Below, piece after piece: positions 12,752 through 26,877 of a stretch of DNA of 64,000 nt (the first letter of the stretch is position 1; the number at the start of each line of letters is the position of its first letter). Under the pieces are notes generated by a model. That model worked only from the letters and a program-made list of their open reading frames with translations, had not been told where the DNA came from and did not search any database. Source of the stretch: Paracentrotus lividus (lineage: Eukaryota > Echinodermata > Echinoidea > Camarodonta > Echinidae); assembly GCA_940671915.1 (NCBI GenBank), contig CALNVZ010000174.1, forward strand, positions 15,880,306 to 15,944,305, in the 5' to 3' direction. The position numbers were made by a program, and so were the translations under genes.

Positions 12752-13909
12752 TAATGAGGAGATGATAGATAAAGAGATGTTAAAACATGCATGTTTGATA
12801 GGTTCAAGGTAGGATAGGACAAGTCAAATTTTGTTCAGACTGTCATATAGCAGAAATGAATACTGAATTATATAAAATTTAATGGTAATATTCAGACACT
12901 GTTGCCTTTAAGGAAGGTGATTTTTTTTTTGTATATTAGATATTTTATCTGAGTGATGTTTATAATTAGCTTTAAACATATTAAAAGTCATTTTTATCAG
13001 ACTTTAAGAACAAAAGATAAATCAATTAAAAAAAAAAACTGTTCTATCCTACAAGACATACCATCATTCTTGAATACAGATGTACATGGATGTGCTATCT
13101 TAAGACTGTTGTTTTCAAAATAAAAATGCATCACCAGATAGAAACAAGCATTCATTATAAATGTGTTAAACAAATAGCACTTAGATTATATAGATGGAAT
13201 ATGAACATACAACAAGGGTCAGAGATGTGTTGGTGATCATTTGCAAACGGCCTTTGATGGATGGTACCGGACACTTTTTCTGAAACAATTATTCAGGCCT
13301 TCAGGAATTATCAAGTGTCCAGTCCGCTCTCTTAAACTGACCTGGGGAAAGACCTAATCAACGTGGTAATCTCTAAGAGCAAGGCTCGTTTACTTAAAAA
13401 GCGATGCATAAATAGATAACAAATGCATTGGGGAAAGTTTGAATTGAAGGGAACGTAATGAATATTGAAAAAGGGTTGTTTGTATGCTATTCATATTCGG
13501 TAAGTTTTTATTAAAGTAAAAGTAGAGCTTCTAGGGTTAATATAACACCAGTATAACATTAATACTTTAGCATGTACCGGTATATTCTAGAGACAGCAGG
13601 GGGAAAAGGACAATAAGAATTGATTATAGTTTGGAGAAGATAAGTGTAAAAATATAGACTTTAACTGTGGGGTTCAATTTATTATCAAAATATCTATTAG
13701 TATAAAAGAAGAATGAATTGAAATATTGTGATTTGTAAAATATTGATGAAACTGTAGGAAGACAGTAACAAACTCTATAATTCTCGACAAAACAAAGAAA
13801 AGGAAAACCCGACTAACAAAGGTTAATGTAGAAAATTGAAAATATGAACAAATATGATAAAGACAAACTTTAAAAAAATCAGCTGATTTCTAGAAGCGCA
13901 TCGGCAATT

Positions 13910-14762
13910 CTTTTTACATCTACATTAGATAAGACAATATGGAGTAGGTTGCAAAATCAAAGTTCCCCTTAAAAATTTAACTAAATGATCTTGTGTGTAT
14001 CCTTATACAGAAATCTCCGGTTGAGTACACTACAATGTCTACATCTACTCCACATCTTTTTATATTCATGTGTTTTAGTAAAGTGTGGGTCGAAAACACA
14101 AGTTAATAACTACCGGTACATGCATACATAATATTCAAATATGACAACCCCTCCCCCATCTCTCAAAAAAAATGTAGTTGAAATTTTATACAGCAATCCC
14201 AGTTCTACATGTCAACATCTACTCGAGATATCTTGAAGGTTAAATAGAGGGAGCTGCAAAAATCACTTTTCTTTTTACAAATTTGTATAATGACAACCCC
14301 CTCCAAACATAAATAAAGGGATTAAATGATGCTTTGTACATAAGGAGCCCGAGTTCAATACAGTGTTTCTACATCTACTCCAGATCTCTTCATATATGTT
14401 TTTGTTACAGTTGAAGAAGGGGTTTTGCAAAATTCAGGCTTTTTAAAATCTATGCAAATGACAATACCCCCCCCTCGCCTGCATTAAAAAAATGATAAGG
14501 TGATGCGTTATGAGAAGTCAGATTTTAGTATAATATGTCTACATCTACTCCAGATCTCTTCATATATATTTTTCATACCCTTGAAGAAGGGGTTTTGCAA
14601 TAATAAGGCTTTTTCAAATTTATCGAAATGACAATACCACCCCAACTCCACTAAAAAGAGGGGGGGGGGGGGACTTAGGTGATCTTTTTTTTATAACATT
14701 ACCAGTTCAGTTTAATATGTCTACATCTACTCCAGATCTCTTCATTAGTATTTGCTTTCAAT
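13910..14762. repeat. Tandem repeat, about 155-180 bp unit, five to six copies
   Basis: The core ACATCTACTCCAGATCTCTT, with variants, occurs at 14041, about 14213, 14371, 14541 and 14722, with a weaker TACATCTACATTAGAT start near 13915. Copies also share TTGAAGAAGGGGTTTTGCAA and a CAAATGACAA(T/C)(A/C)CCCCC segment. The last three copies are the most similar, so the array appears to have grown at its right side. Confidence 0.85.
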
Positions 14763-15100
14763 CATGTCCAGTGGAGATCTCTATACTGATATAATTGGAT
14801 GTTTAATTTTCCCCTGACTGCAAATTATATCTAGAGCTTCAGGCAAATGCAAACAGCATGATTCAAAGATAATCATGACTTCTCTGAAGGACAAAACACT
14901 GGTACAAACTTGGGTGCACAATTTGTTTAATCATCATAATCAAATAGACTTGTGTTTATCTAACACACTTAATAACATTCACAGCCTTGTGTACATAAAT
15001 GAAATAAGAAAGACGGTTGTATTAATGGAAAAATAGAAAGGGGAGAAATCATTAAAATACTTAGAAGGAACTAAGAGAAAGAAAAGAAAATGAGATGAGA

Positions 15101-17075
15101 TAAACACAACACAGAAAGAAAGTTCCCCCTATTTCAAATATCCATATTTTTTTTTACCAGGCAGAGTTAAGAAAGTCTAATTATATGTCCATGTAGGAAA
15201 TTTAATTAATTACCAGGGGAGCGATTTATAGGAAAAATCATCAAGTCATGCTTCAATGAGCAATGGTTGAGTGCAAAAATGTCATTTTTTGAAGTTCACA
15301 AGCCTAAAATCACAACTTTGATTCAATGATATCGGACCGATTTCCAGATTTTAAACATTTCACGCGTCAGAATGTACACAAAACGTGCTTCCAAACATAA
15401 GGAAAGGAAATTTTCGTAAAATTTCACGGTTGAGTGAGCATGCAGCAAAAATGCCAAAACTGCGATTCTTACTTCTTTGCCATGGTAAAATTGATCAAAT
15501 ATGATGGGATTCATGTCTAGGAAGAGTGTTTTCAACTTTTGCAAACAATTTAAATCCATTCACGGTTAAATTAACACCACAAAATACCATGTAAAAAACA
15601 CTATTCTTTCCATTTTTACGCTAAAAATCATGTGAATATCCGTGTTGTGTTATTTTTATGACCGGTGCATGTGTATACATGATCCTATTGCATTTATTTA
15701 AAAATTCATGCTTCAGTGAGCACGTGGCACTGGAAAAGCTGTTTTTGGATTTAGAGACCAAAATTAAATTGCTTACTTTGATTAACCATAACAATTCTTT
15801 TGAAGGTATTCATTTGATTTCATTTTCTCAAAAATCCAGATATTTTTATGCCTCAGTGAACACAAGATATGAGAAAAACATGGAAAAAGGAAGAAAGTTC
15901 ACAGCCCCGGCACGGCTGAGTGGCATGTCCGATTCTTAATTTGACCAAAGTTCCTGTTAGTTAATGACCTCTTAAAGATTTGTGCCAAGTTTCAAGATTT
16001 AACTCACAGTATAACGAACAAAAAAATGACAATGAAAATGGGCAACAGTTGACTTTTGTTCACTATTGATCCCTCCCCCATTGACGTTATGTATATAGTT
16101 TGAACAAACGGGACAATATTGCCTATTTTCATTGTCAATTTTTTGTTCATTATACTGTGAGTTAATCCTTGAAACTTGGCACAAATCTTTAAGAAGTCAT
16201 TAACTAACAGGAACTTAGGTCACATTAAGAATCGGACGCGCCATTCGGCCGTGCCAGGGCCGTGAACTTTCTTCCTTTTTCCATGTTTTTCTCATATCTT
16301 GTGTTCACTGTAGCATTAAAAAATCAGGATTTTTGCGAAAATGAAATCAAATGAATACCTTCAAAAGAATTGTTATGGTTAATCAAAGTAAGCAATTTAA
16401 TTTTGGTCTCTAAATCCAAAAACAGCTTTTCCAGTGCCACGTGCTCATTGAAGCATGAATTTTTAAATAAATGCAATAGGATCATGTACACGCGTGCATC
16501 GGTCATAAAAAATAACACAACAACGGATATTCACATGCTTTTTAGCGTAAAACATGGAAAGAATACTTACTTAGTGTTTTTTACATGGTATTTTGTGGTG
16601 TTCATTCAACCGTGAATGGATTTAAATTGTTTGCAAAAGTTGAAAACACTCTTCCTAGACATGAATCCCATCATATTTGATCAATTTTACCATGGCAAAG
16701 AAGTAAGAATCGCAGTTTTGGCATTTTTGCTGCATGCTCACTCAACCGTGAAATTTTACGAAAATTTCCTTTCCTTATGTTTGGAAGCACGTTTTGTGTA
16801 CATTCTGATGCGTGAAATGTTTAAAATCTGGAAATCGGTCCGATATCATTGAATCAAAGTTGTGATTTTAGGCTTGTTAACTTTAAAAAAATGAAATTTT
16901 TTGCACTCAACCATTACTCACTGAAGCATGACTTGATAATTTTTCCTAAAAATCGCTCCCCTGGTAGTTAATTAAATTTCCTACATGGACATATAATTAG
17001 ATTTTCATAACTCTGCCTGGTTAAAAAATTATGGATATTTGAAATAGGGGGAACTTTCTTTTTGTGATGTGTTTA
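15101..17075. mobile_element. Foldback-type element: near 2-kb palindrome
   Basis: Left arm about 15101-16046 and right arm about 16119-17075 are reverse complements with few differences, separated by a spacer of about 72 bp. Matching 78-codon frames at 15323-15559 (minus) and 16616-16852 (plus) differ at only one residue, showing how alike the arms are. The tips match from GTTCCCCCTATTTC outward to an AAACACA tip. No transposase is encoded and no clear target duplication is visible. Within each arm a degenerate TTCA(A/G)TGAGCA core followed by GCAAAAATG-like sequence recurs near 15251, 15430, 15557, 15711 and 15851, so the arms look built from diverged subunits of about 130-180 bp. The open frames are probably by-products. 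Confidence 0.85.
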
Positions 17076-19919
17076 GAATGAGGGTGCACTTAAACACAGT
17101 GTATATCTCGATCTGTATACAATAAAAAAAAAAAATGAAAATGGGAAATAGATGTCACCATTTGAAAACCCACAGACTGCAGGACTTTAAATCTCAAAAC
17201 CAATCTCTAATAAATCGCAAATGCCGAGGACTTGAAGAATCAGGGAGCGCAAAGTAGATTATTAAAGTGAAAAGCTGTTAAGACAAAATAGTCAATATTG
17301 CTAGATGGGAAATGAGTTTAGGAAATCAAATGATAAAGATAATAGAGGCACTGGAAAGGGGAAATAAGAAAAGGAGGAATTTATTACTGCATCTGGAATG
17401 CCACATTCGATTTATGTTAGAAGCTCTGTGACAGATTTGATGCCATACGGCAGAAATAACAAGATAGACTCCTTCCATATCCTATCGATTTATCCCTCCT
17501 CATCTGATAGAGCGCATGGCTATTAAAAAAGGGACATTTTCAAATGGAATTTTTTTTACAGGATGAAGAGTCTGCAAGTGTCATTGCATCATAGATGTTT
17601 GAAAGTAATTATTGAAACCTTTCTTCGTTTCATTTATTCAATATGATCAGAATTAGTTTCTAATCAATTTAATATTTCTGCTATTTTTTCTCTCTCATAA
17701 TGTAAGGGACCCTCCCCCTGCCCAATAATTTTTTTTTTCTGTGGGCTAATTTGTAATCTTTAAAATATTTTTCTGCAAGTAGCAAAACATAAGAATTTTT
17801 TCCCCCTTTTTTGGGAGGATGGATAGGACATAGGAACATCCATCTAAATATCCATCTTTTAATGCATTATCTTACTTTTTTCCCCAAAATGTTATATCAC
17901 GGCAAATGCTAGAGGTATAATGAAGCCTGTCTTGTAATATATACTTTTGAAATGGAAAGCATTTTGTCTTATAAGATGAGAAGATATGTCCAGTCCTAGC
18001 TTTGATTTTTAGCACAGGTAAGTGTCGACACTCATGATTTCTTGACGGGATAGGGTGCCGGGAGTTATTCCGAGCATCTATCCTCAAATTGGCACCATGC
18101 AAGGCTGGCTGCACATCCCAATACTGTTGGAAGCATCTTGTCTCAACTTGAATGATGCCTCATTCACACAGTCGACCACAAATTGCCCTCAATGGATATT
18201 GGCTATAAGGTGTGATGTCATTTAAAGGATCAGTCTCGTGACTGTATGGTGTCTGTCATGTAGGTGTGCCTGGGTCTAAATAAGTCAGTCACATTAGTGA
18301 GACAGACTTCAAAATGATATTGTCTTGGCCATTCACAGTTATGGAACCATTCAGTGGATGTTGTGTTGGATTTGATAATGTGACTAGGGCATAACTCCCT
18401 CACATATATTTGAGTCCTCAGTTACATTACCAAACTAACTTTAAACTGACTACTAGCTTGGGTATGATAGGTGGGATGTCAGTTTGGAGTCAGTATTGCT
18501 TGTATTACTTTAGCATCTGCTTTGATGAAGACTTTGCATTTGGTTATTCTAGAAGACATAATTCTCACATAAAACTTGCTAAATCATTGATGTTTACCAA
18601 CCAAATTAGATGGAAATTGTGTTAACCTTTTTATTATCCATTTTACCATATCATATAAGCTAAGTATTTTGGGGAAATATAATGCCTACTGGCTCAAAGC
18701 CACCATTATGTTGATTTTTTTTTGCTGCTTTATATATTTATTTACTGAATGATATCAAACAATTCAAGTGTAATAAACTTTAACCTAGGTTAGCGTTGCA
18801 GCTATTGATGATACCTTCTGCTGCATGAGAAAAATTTCACTCTCTTTGCTATCTCTCGTCATTGCACTTTGTCAACCTGTCCCCCTCCCATTCTTCATCC
18901 CTCCTCGTAGGAAAAGCTTGTGATGTAGTTGACACATTATGGCAATTTCTCCAATCCCTCATTTGCTAGTGGGTTGCACAAATTGGCAGACATTGGATAA
19001 GATGACTTGAGGCATGGTCTGAATACAGTAAGTCCTGTTTGTCACTGAAAATTAGGCCAGAGAATTATCTTCCCTTATTCGGGACATTCGTTACCCGACT
19101 TGTAAACACTCTCTAGTTGCGGCACTTGATCACTTCTTTACGGTTCATTTAATCTGTTAGCATGACTTCAATTGTTTTCGTTGTAGTTTTTTAGTTTTCT
19201 CTTTAAAAAAAACTACTCAGATTGCCATATTCCTCGAAACAATGTACTCTCTTTCTCTTTCTTTCCTTCTCTCCCTCTGCTCTCCTTCTTATCCCTTTCC
19301 CACTGTCTCCACTGTTCTCTTTCTTTCTCCTCTTCCCCAATATTATCTACGTCTTGTCTTTCTTAAGGTTGCTCTTTCTTCATGTTTCTATTTGACATCT
19401 AAAACTAGTATGGCTATGGGTTGGACTGATAATTGTTTGTCACAATATCTGTTTGTGGGTTTAATTTTTTGTTTTTTATCTTATTAATATCCCCACTTAC
19501 TGACACATGGACAACCAAGACATGGACAGCAAATAAAGCGATTTCCATCAATTTAGAATCCTGTCAGTATAATCCTGGAAAATTCAGTTACTCTCTTTGT
19601 CATTGATGAGCACTGTTAAATACAACACTGATTTCTGTAATTGATGCGTAAATGATGCTGAAATAACATAATTTGCTTCACTTCCTGATATTATTATCAC
19701 TCTATATGTAGGCCTAGTGGATGCCCCACTCCCACTCCTACTCGAAAAATGGATATATCTTTACTCTATTTTCAGGGGAATCCCCCATTTACACAACTCT
19801 TGATGAAGACAACCCTTCACTCGCCAGTTCCAGTTATGACCATCTCCATCCAAGATGGTTCAATTTCTATCTAATGTTTGATACCTGTGTATCCTTGAAC
19901 TTTGATCTGCCTACTTTCT

Positions 19920-20450
19920 TCTGAGTGTGTGATCTTGTGTAGCTTTGACGGCCAGGAAATGGTCATGGTTTGATTGCTTTACGACCGTATGAGCTTCCAT
20001 GAAATACCCACAATTCATTTCCTCCGGTATCCTCTGCAACCAAAGGGCGTCTGCACCCCGGCTCCTTTTCAAGCCTCCACTGGGCAAGTCAGGAGATTAT
20101 CTTTCCTTATTAAGTGAAATGAGATGTAAGACCAACCTTAGCCCCAATCCTTAAACTGATTACGACACGCAGGGGGCCCTTTCCCCGTGACGTCAATCTC
20201 CAAACCTTCATAGAAACTAGATTAGACTTGCGGCCGACCTATTGTCTGGCGGTGTGTGTGGGCATGCTGTGATCTTGCCGATTTTTCCCCACCTCATCGG
20301 TTAGTTACCGGCCATCCTCTATTTAAAGGGGTGCTGCCCTCACAGAGGTGATCGTCCAATCCTATTAACCTACTAATTTAGATGTGGTTGATTACGATAG
20401 GTAGGTGTCAGCTTAGAGCGATGCCCTAGAAGGTAGGATGTGAGAATTGA
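19920..20450. promoter_or_regulatory. Candidate intronic regulatory block, higher GC
   Basis: About 500 bp of clearly higher GC and no repeat texture inside the AT-rich giant intron. It contains a perfect CRE-type TGACGTCA near 20188, short GC-rich segments and CTATTTAAAGGGG near 20320. There is no long open frame. It could be an enhancer, an alternative promoter or an unrecognised non-coding exon; composition is the only evidence. Confidence 0.28.
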
Positions 20451-20474
20451 TCACTTAAATGTTTGACATTTGAT

Positions 20475-20562
20475 AATGATAATAGTTTTGTCTCTTATAT
20501 AATAATAATAATAGTTTTGTCTCTTATATAATAATAATAGTTTTTTTCTCTTATATAATTTA
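20475..20562. repeat. Short tandem repeat, three copies
   Basis: AATAATAGTTTTGTCTCTTATAT is repeated three times in succession, with the third copy carrying TTTTTTTC in place of TTTTGTC. The expansion probably arose from the TAA/ATA microsatellite component. Confidence 0.85.
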
Positions 20563-23500
20563 TTGCTTTGGCTATATTTCGATTTCTGAATGTTTTAACT
20601 ATTTGTAACAATTGTGCTCAATTTTGTAAACTGAATATATTTCAGCCTTTGGGCTGCCATGTTTGGTATATTTTAATAAACCATTAAATATAAATAAATA
20701 ATTTATATTTCAAAGTTGCCAATATCATTCTTGAGGATCTTTAAAACGTGAGTGGAGTATCATTCAAGAAAATATTCGTTAAAAAATCAATTCAATAGAG
20801 GCCTACTTACTTACAATAACCGCCCCAATAGAACAGATTCATATTTATTAAGTTCATGTAGATACAAAGTTACAATGTGCAGAGTCATTTATTAGTGATG
20901 AATAGCTACATATACAGTTGTAGTGGTCAAGTAACCAAGAAGGTGGTGTACAAATCAATAATCCAGAACAAGTCCTTCAGATAAGACTGTGTGCCCCTGG
21001 GTTGCTTTTAATACCTTAAAGGGGAATTATCTCCTCAGAGAAATTTAGCTTCAGTGAATGGAGACAAACCCCCGAAACATATTGGGAATGTTTCAGAAGA
21101 ATCAGGCAATGAATAAGAGAGATATGAATTTTGAGATTTTGAGATCACTTATGATATGGAGATCCTCCAATTGGCAACGCAACCATGATGTGTGATGTAA
21201 TGCAGGGAGATCTTTCCCATATCTATTGTACACATTGTACTAAAATCCTCTTTTTTCTTGATTCTAAAGGGAGACTAAAGAATCTTTTTATGGGATGACT
21301 TGTAAATATATGAAAGTCATAATATATCATTAAAAGAAAAGCTGTTCTATCATTAGAATGAAAATAAAGAGACATTTTGAATAGTTTTTGTGCACACCAT
21401 ATGGGGAGTTCCTCCTTTGTGACATCACAAATGGTGACCGCGTTGCCAATGGGAGATTTCCTATGTCATTAGAGATTTCAATATTCAAGTACTCATAACT
21501 TTCTTATCATTTATCCGATTTTCACCAAATCTTCACTAATGTGCTTATTTGATATTTCTGCATTCACAGTAAGCCAACTATCTACAGTGGGACAATTCTC
21601 CTTTAAAAACATACACTTACCTTTCTTGATATCAAGATACTTGTATTTAGAAAATATATATATATAAGCCAATTAGGACATAAATTGATGTATCCTATAC
21701 AATCTATAAAGTTAATACCAGAAGAATAAATAATTTACCTTGTAGCAAGATATATAACTTGTCCCCATATTCTACAAAGAATAAAGTTTTGGCTATAATA
21801 AGTATAGTTTATAACCATTAAACTAATACATGTTGTTGTATGTGGCTAGCATGGTTTCAGTGTTATCTATATTCTGTATTGGGAGTAGATATGAAACACC
21901 TAAGTGCCATTCTGTATTGAAATTGCTCCTAAGAAATCATGCATTATATCAAAGTACACACTTTTCAAAAATGGAAGTGTCATATTTCTTATCACTGCTT
22001 CACCTCTTTGTACGTGGTCATTGTTTAATTTTTCTAGTTTGCTTCATGATGTAAGTTCTTAGGTTTGGTAAAAATTCAGTAATTCGGTAAAAATACTGTG
22101 TTTAAAACTAAAAACTATGCATCATTTTTGTGAATTGTCTCAGCCGTTTACTGCATACATGTGTAAAGTGCCAGCCATTTACGTTGAAGGTCGTTGTGAA
22201 AGTTATTGCTTAAAGCACTAATGGTAGCTTTACATCCAAGCATTAAAAGACATACCATATGATCAGAGCCAAAAGGACACTAAAACATGCATTTACATGG
22301 AGGTAATGTCCTTCTGGCTTGAATGTCCTATTCAGAGCAAAAAAGTTAATACCCCATGTTGTTTAAATGTGTTCTCAAAGCTCTTCAATATGAAATGATA
22401 CATGATATCTAGGTCATATTTCCCCCTTTGATGGAAAGGAATTCAGACCAGGGGCTATCAGTTGCCATGGAAACAGTCTAGTCATTCCCTTTAACTCCCC
22501 ACCTGCCTTGGAAGATTGAGGCAGTTTGATTGCTTCTCTCTTCAAGAAGACAGACTTTTGACTGGATCACAGCAATAAGGGTGTAACTGCCGTCATTGAT
22601 ACATCGCTGATATACCCCTGTTGCAGGAAGGGAAAGTTTACCTGTTCTGGTATTCTCCTTTTTCTACCAATTGTCTGTCTGTGTTTTTCATTTTATGCAT
22701 GGAGACTATTTGTGGTGTCTGCTTTGTCACTCATAGCCTTTAAACTCCATGAGCTGAAATTTTTGCAAATTTTTTATTTTTTGTTAATTTTGTGAGTTAA
22801 TTATCAAGAAAGTTCCCATTTCAGTAAAAGGCTATCTATAGTAAAGACAAACAAAGGCAAGTAATTCAAATGACTTCAACCCTTTGGATAGGATTTAAAG
22901 CTGCAGTGTAGGTTGGCTGGTTGCTAGTCTTTTAGCATTTAATTGCTTTCTTAGAAGTTAGGTGTTTTTTTTTAAAGGTCAGAAACTGGCAGTTGACTTC
23001 TTTCACATCTAGGGAAGATAGCAATATGCAGGACAGCGTATTGGCTGAATTGTTTATGTTCTTCTTCTTTTTCTTTTTTTAAAATTAGTTTGTTAGTCAA
23101 TTCTCTGAAAATGTCCACTTCAATATAAGCCTTTATATAGTTATGAAAACACCACAAAACTCTCATAATTCAGCCCTAACAAATTTCCCCTGTGTAGTCC
23201 AAAGTCACAAAATATCTGTGAATTAAAAAATTTCACATGGTTTTCCCCTCGTGATGCTCAAATGCATTTATCATTATTGTCTTTGAATTACGTGCTTGAT
23301 TATAGTTTAGATGTGTTTGCACAGGGTCTTGTAAATCGATGCGCCAGATTCATGTTTGCCAGTAGCTGATGATACACCTCCACTTTTTTGTTGTTGGGAG
23401 GTTGCTATCATGTCATCGTGAAGTGAAAAGGAAGGGGGCAGGGGGAGAAGTTATAATGGTTTCACAGAGTGCGTCAACACCCGAACAAGCAACTATCAAA

Positions 23501-24639
23501 CTTCTGGCAATATGGGTGTCTATGGCAACCGCACATGTGCTTTATTTACCTTGAATAACAGAGCGTTGGTGTAATAAAGAGTGTGGATAAACGGTCAGGT
23601 GTGTTTTCTGATCCTGAATGGCTCTTTCACCTAGATGTTGTTGCACTTGATTGAGATGTCCCTTGAGAACTAGGTGACTATGTTCCTTCTAGATATTTTC
23701 TTCATGATTGCTTCATTTCAAGGGCTCATTATGCCTTGGATTTTGTTCAGGGAAACATGTCCATTCTGCGAATGACATGTATACAGTATGATTAGATCTT
23801 GTAAGGGAGGAAATATTTCATGCTTTTTCAAGGGAGAGGAAATTGTGCAACTGAGACATAAAATCATTGAGAATGTAGTCCATGATAACTGCATATGTAA
23901 AGTACTATGTATGCTGATTTTTTTTTTTCCTGCTGCAATTTCACATGTTTTTCAATTTGCAACTAACTTCCTTTGGCAAGATCTGCAAATTTGCCAAACT
24001 TGACCAAAGTGATGTGAATGGAAAGAAATTCCTTGAATGCTGTGTGGACCTTTTAAGGGTAGCCTAGATAAGCTGGGTAATAATTAGTTAACACAAAGCA
24101 TGTAGAAACACCTAGGTGGATATAATGTTATGTATAATTATAGATGTTATAGTTATTTGTAGCTGTTACTAACAAAACATAAACATTTTGCCACGTGTTC
24201 AATTTTTGTTTGTGCTCTGACCCATGAAATTATGGAAAATAAAACCTTCCAAAAAATAACAGCTTAAAAAACCATGTATCTGTTAAAATAAAAACAAAGG
24301 AACACACAAGGAAAACATTTTAATATGTTTATTAGATGATCTTTAGCTTTAAAAGTTAGATATGAGATAACAACCCTCTGGCTTTCTTTCTGCAGACAAT
24401 AGTCAAATCTTCATTTATATTTTTCCAATTATGATGGTGCATTGATGAATAATTGAACAACCTAATGGAGGATGAAATTGACACTTGCCAGGTAGTCATG
24501 AATATCACAATAAGTGTGAGGGCCCATTTCTTTCTCTTACTTATGTAATATAATTTTTGAGAAAACAGTTTAATTTACGAATGAATAATTCCCTATTCAT
24601 ATTTCTTGAAATTAGTGATAACTAGATGTTTATAGAAAG

Positions 24640-24860
24640 AGAGGGGAGATAGGGAGAGAGAGAGAGAGAAAGAGAGGGAGATAAAGGGAGACAGACAGAC
24701 AGACAGAGGTGGAGACATACAGAGTCGGATTGACAGAGAGAGAGAGAGAGAGAAGAGAAAAGAAGAGAAGAGAAGAGAGAAGGAAGGGTAAGAAGGGGAA
24801 AGAGTGAGAGACATAGAGGTTCAAGAGAAATAGACAAAGTTCTCTGTTTAGAGAGAGACA
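24640..24860. repeat. GA-rich polypurine tract
   Basis: GAGAGA, GACAGACAGA and AGAAGAGAAG blocks form a nearly pure purine strand. Minus-strand frames through it encode Ser/Leu low complexity and are not genes. Confidence 0.9.
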
Positions 24861-25479
24861 GACATACCAACGACAAAAAAAAATTAGAGAAGTTGTTGTG
24901 TAAGAGAAACAGAAGAGGAACAGAATAATATTAATAATTCTTATCATGTTTTATCTGAAATATTTTGATGAGCTTGTGTTGATACATGGGAGAAGCAACA
25001 AAAAAAATAAAAATGCAGTACTTATGTAGGCTATCACATTCCATCTTCAATCGTTCCTCTTCTAACATTCCCTCTGGAAACCACCAATCTCGTCTATCCA
25101 TACACAGTGCACTTTTTTTTTAATTACCTTGATATTGGCAATTATATGATATGCATGTATATATCTCTTGTGCTTTTCACAACACTTTTGAGTGATATAT
25201 ACTAGTTGTTTTTTTATCTCTTGCAAGCACTAGTTGGAGTGCACTTTGTTGAAAATCAAATGTTTTAAATTTTAGTTCAAGGCATTAATTCCCATTAAAT
25301 ATAAGACTTAAAATAAATTGGCATATTTCTGATTGTAGCCTGTCATTGCTATGTCATTATCAGTCATATGAAAAAAAAAGGAAATATAAACAAGGTATAC
25401 AATCAACTATCTTCATCTATCATATCCACTTTTGGTTTTTCTCCAAAACTCCAAAGATCATACCTTTTGTAAATTCAAA

Positions 25480-25924
25480 GTTTCTTTGTCATTCTTGAAT
25501 ACCCAATCAATATCTCATTTCCTCCTCGTGCAAGTATCCTTAGAACTAGCAACATGTGCTCATCGTTTTACCCATCTGAGAAGACACACACATACATCAT
25601 CATCATCATCACGGGAAGCAAGACCAAGTCAACGTCAGTCGTCCAAATATACCCAGGCTTCTGCATATTTAGCATACTTGGCGTTGGGGCAATTTTCTTG
25701 GGAGGATTTGTTGTTTTGTTGGCAAGGCGGATATACCCATGAAATACGACACCAGGCACTGTCTGTCGATGAATTCATCCTCCGCAAAAGAAAAGGAGAA
25801 TGAAAAGCACTCTGTTGTTATTCGATATTTCCAGCCATTTTCAGATTTCTTCGGAAGACAAATCAAAAACACTGTGCCTGAAACCGAGCATCAAGATGTT
25901 TCAGAAGAAGAAATGAGAAATTAA
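25480..25924 (+). other. Unassigned higher-GC stretch with overlapping short frames
   Basis: Balanced-composition block inside the giant intron. One frame (25554-25742) encodes a hydrophobic stretch, FCIFSILGVGAIFLGGFVVLLARR, truncated here to its key feature: a likely single membrane helix ending in two Arg. Another frame (25739-25924) encodes a hydrophilic tail ending in acidic residues. They are in different frames, and I found no splice sites that would join them convincingly. It may be an old gene or retrocopy fragment, or chance. Confidence 0.2.
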
Positions 25925-26877
25925 GTTGGTAACACTTCTTTCCAGTCTCAAGAATACAGACATGTGCTGATTCTTCTTTAGTATTTGAGATAACTTTAAA
26001 ATAAATCACTTTTAAAAAATTGCTTAAAATTTGCCTCCATTTATTAAGTTAAAATGCCCAATTACACATTTTTTAGAATGTTTATTTAATATTTATTGAG
26101 GCTTTTAAAAATATTTCTCAACACATCAAGAATTATAACCAAAAAAAAAAGAAGAAGCAATACTCGACTCATTTTCTTCTCTAAATGGTTAAAGGTTTAG
26201 TAAAGTGTTATTGCATGTTGCCCATAATTTAAAAGGCTCTAAACAACCAATAAGTAGCAAAGAGAGCAAATGGCGGGAGAAGAAAGTGTTTTGTTGCATC
26301 AAGGATATCAATGATAGCTATGAATGTTTCAGATCATTGGAAAGCTTGGAATTTCTAAATTAAGAAAATATACATGAAACCCAAAATGAAATCTGGTAAT
26401 TATTGGTGGTTCTCAGCCAGCAAGTCATAAACAAGTTTGTTTGTTTTTCCATTGGAAGATCTCACAAAATATCGAAGTATCTAAAAAAAGAAATAATTGG
26501 CAATCAAAATGGATTAAAAGTAGATGAGTCACAACCAATTTGTAGTATGGGAATTGATTTAATGAGTCTTCTAAATGTCAGCATAAAGTTTTGAGATTTA
26601 ATTTTCTGTTTACTATTATAAGAAATTATTCTGTAATGGATTAAGTTTTAATCTATTTGGATAGAATCCAATTAAAATGAGGGGATGATAGTTATGTCAT
26701 GTAGTTTTTTTTAATGTTTGATTTCTCTACTTTTGAATTGTATATTTGTATATGATTGAATGATTTTTACATGAAAAATTGCTCTCCTAGCCCAGTAGGA
26801 GAGAAAACTGATTTCTGCTATACACTGTATGTATTGTAAAGAAAAATTTAAGATGTTCTATCTTAAGAAAGTATTAC

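Noticed and set aside
15323..15939. Paired 78- and 93-codon frames as possible transposase pieces
   Set aside because: They are mirrored copies in the palindrome arms with no recognisable catalytic motif; identity reflects arm similarity.
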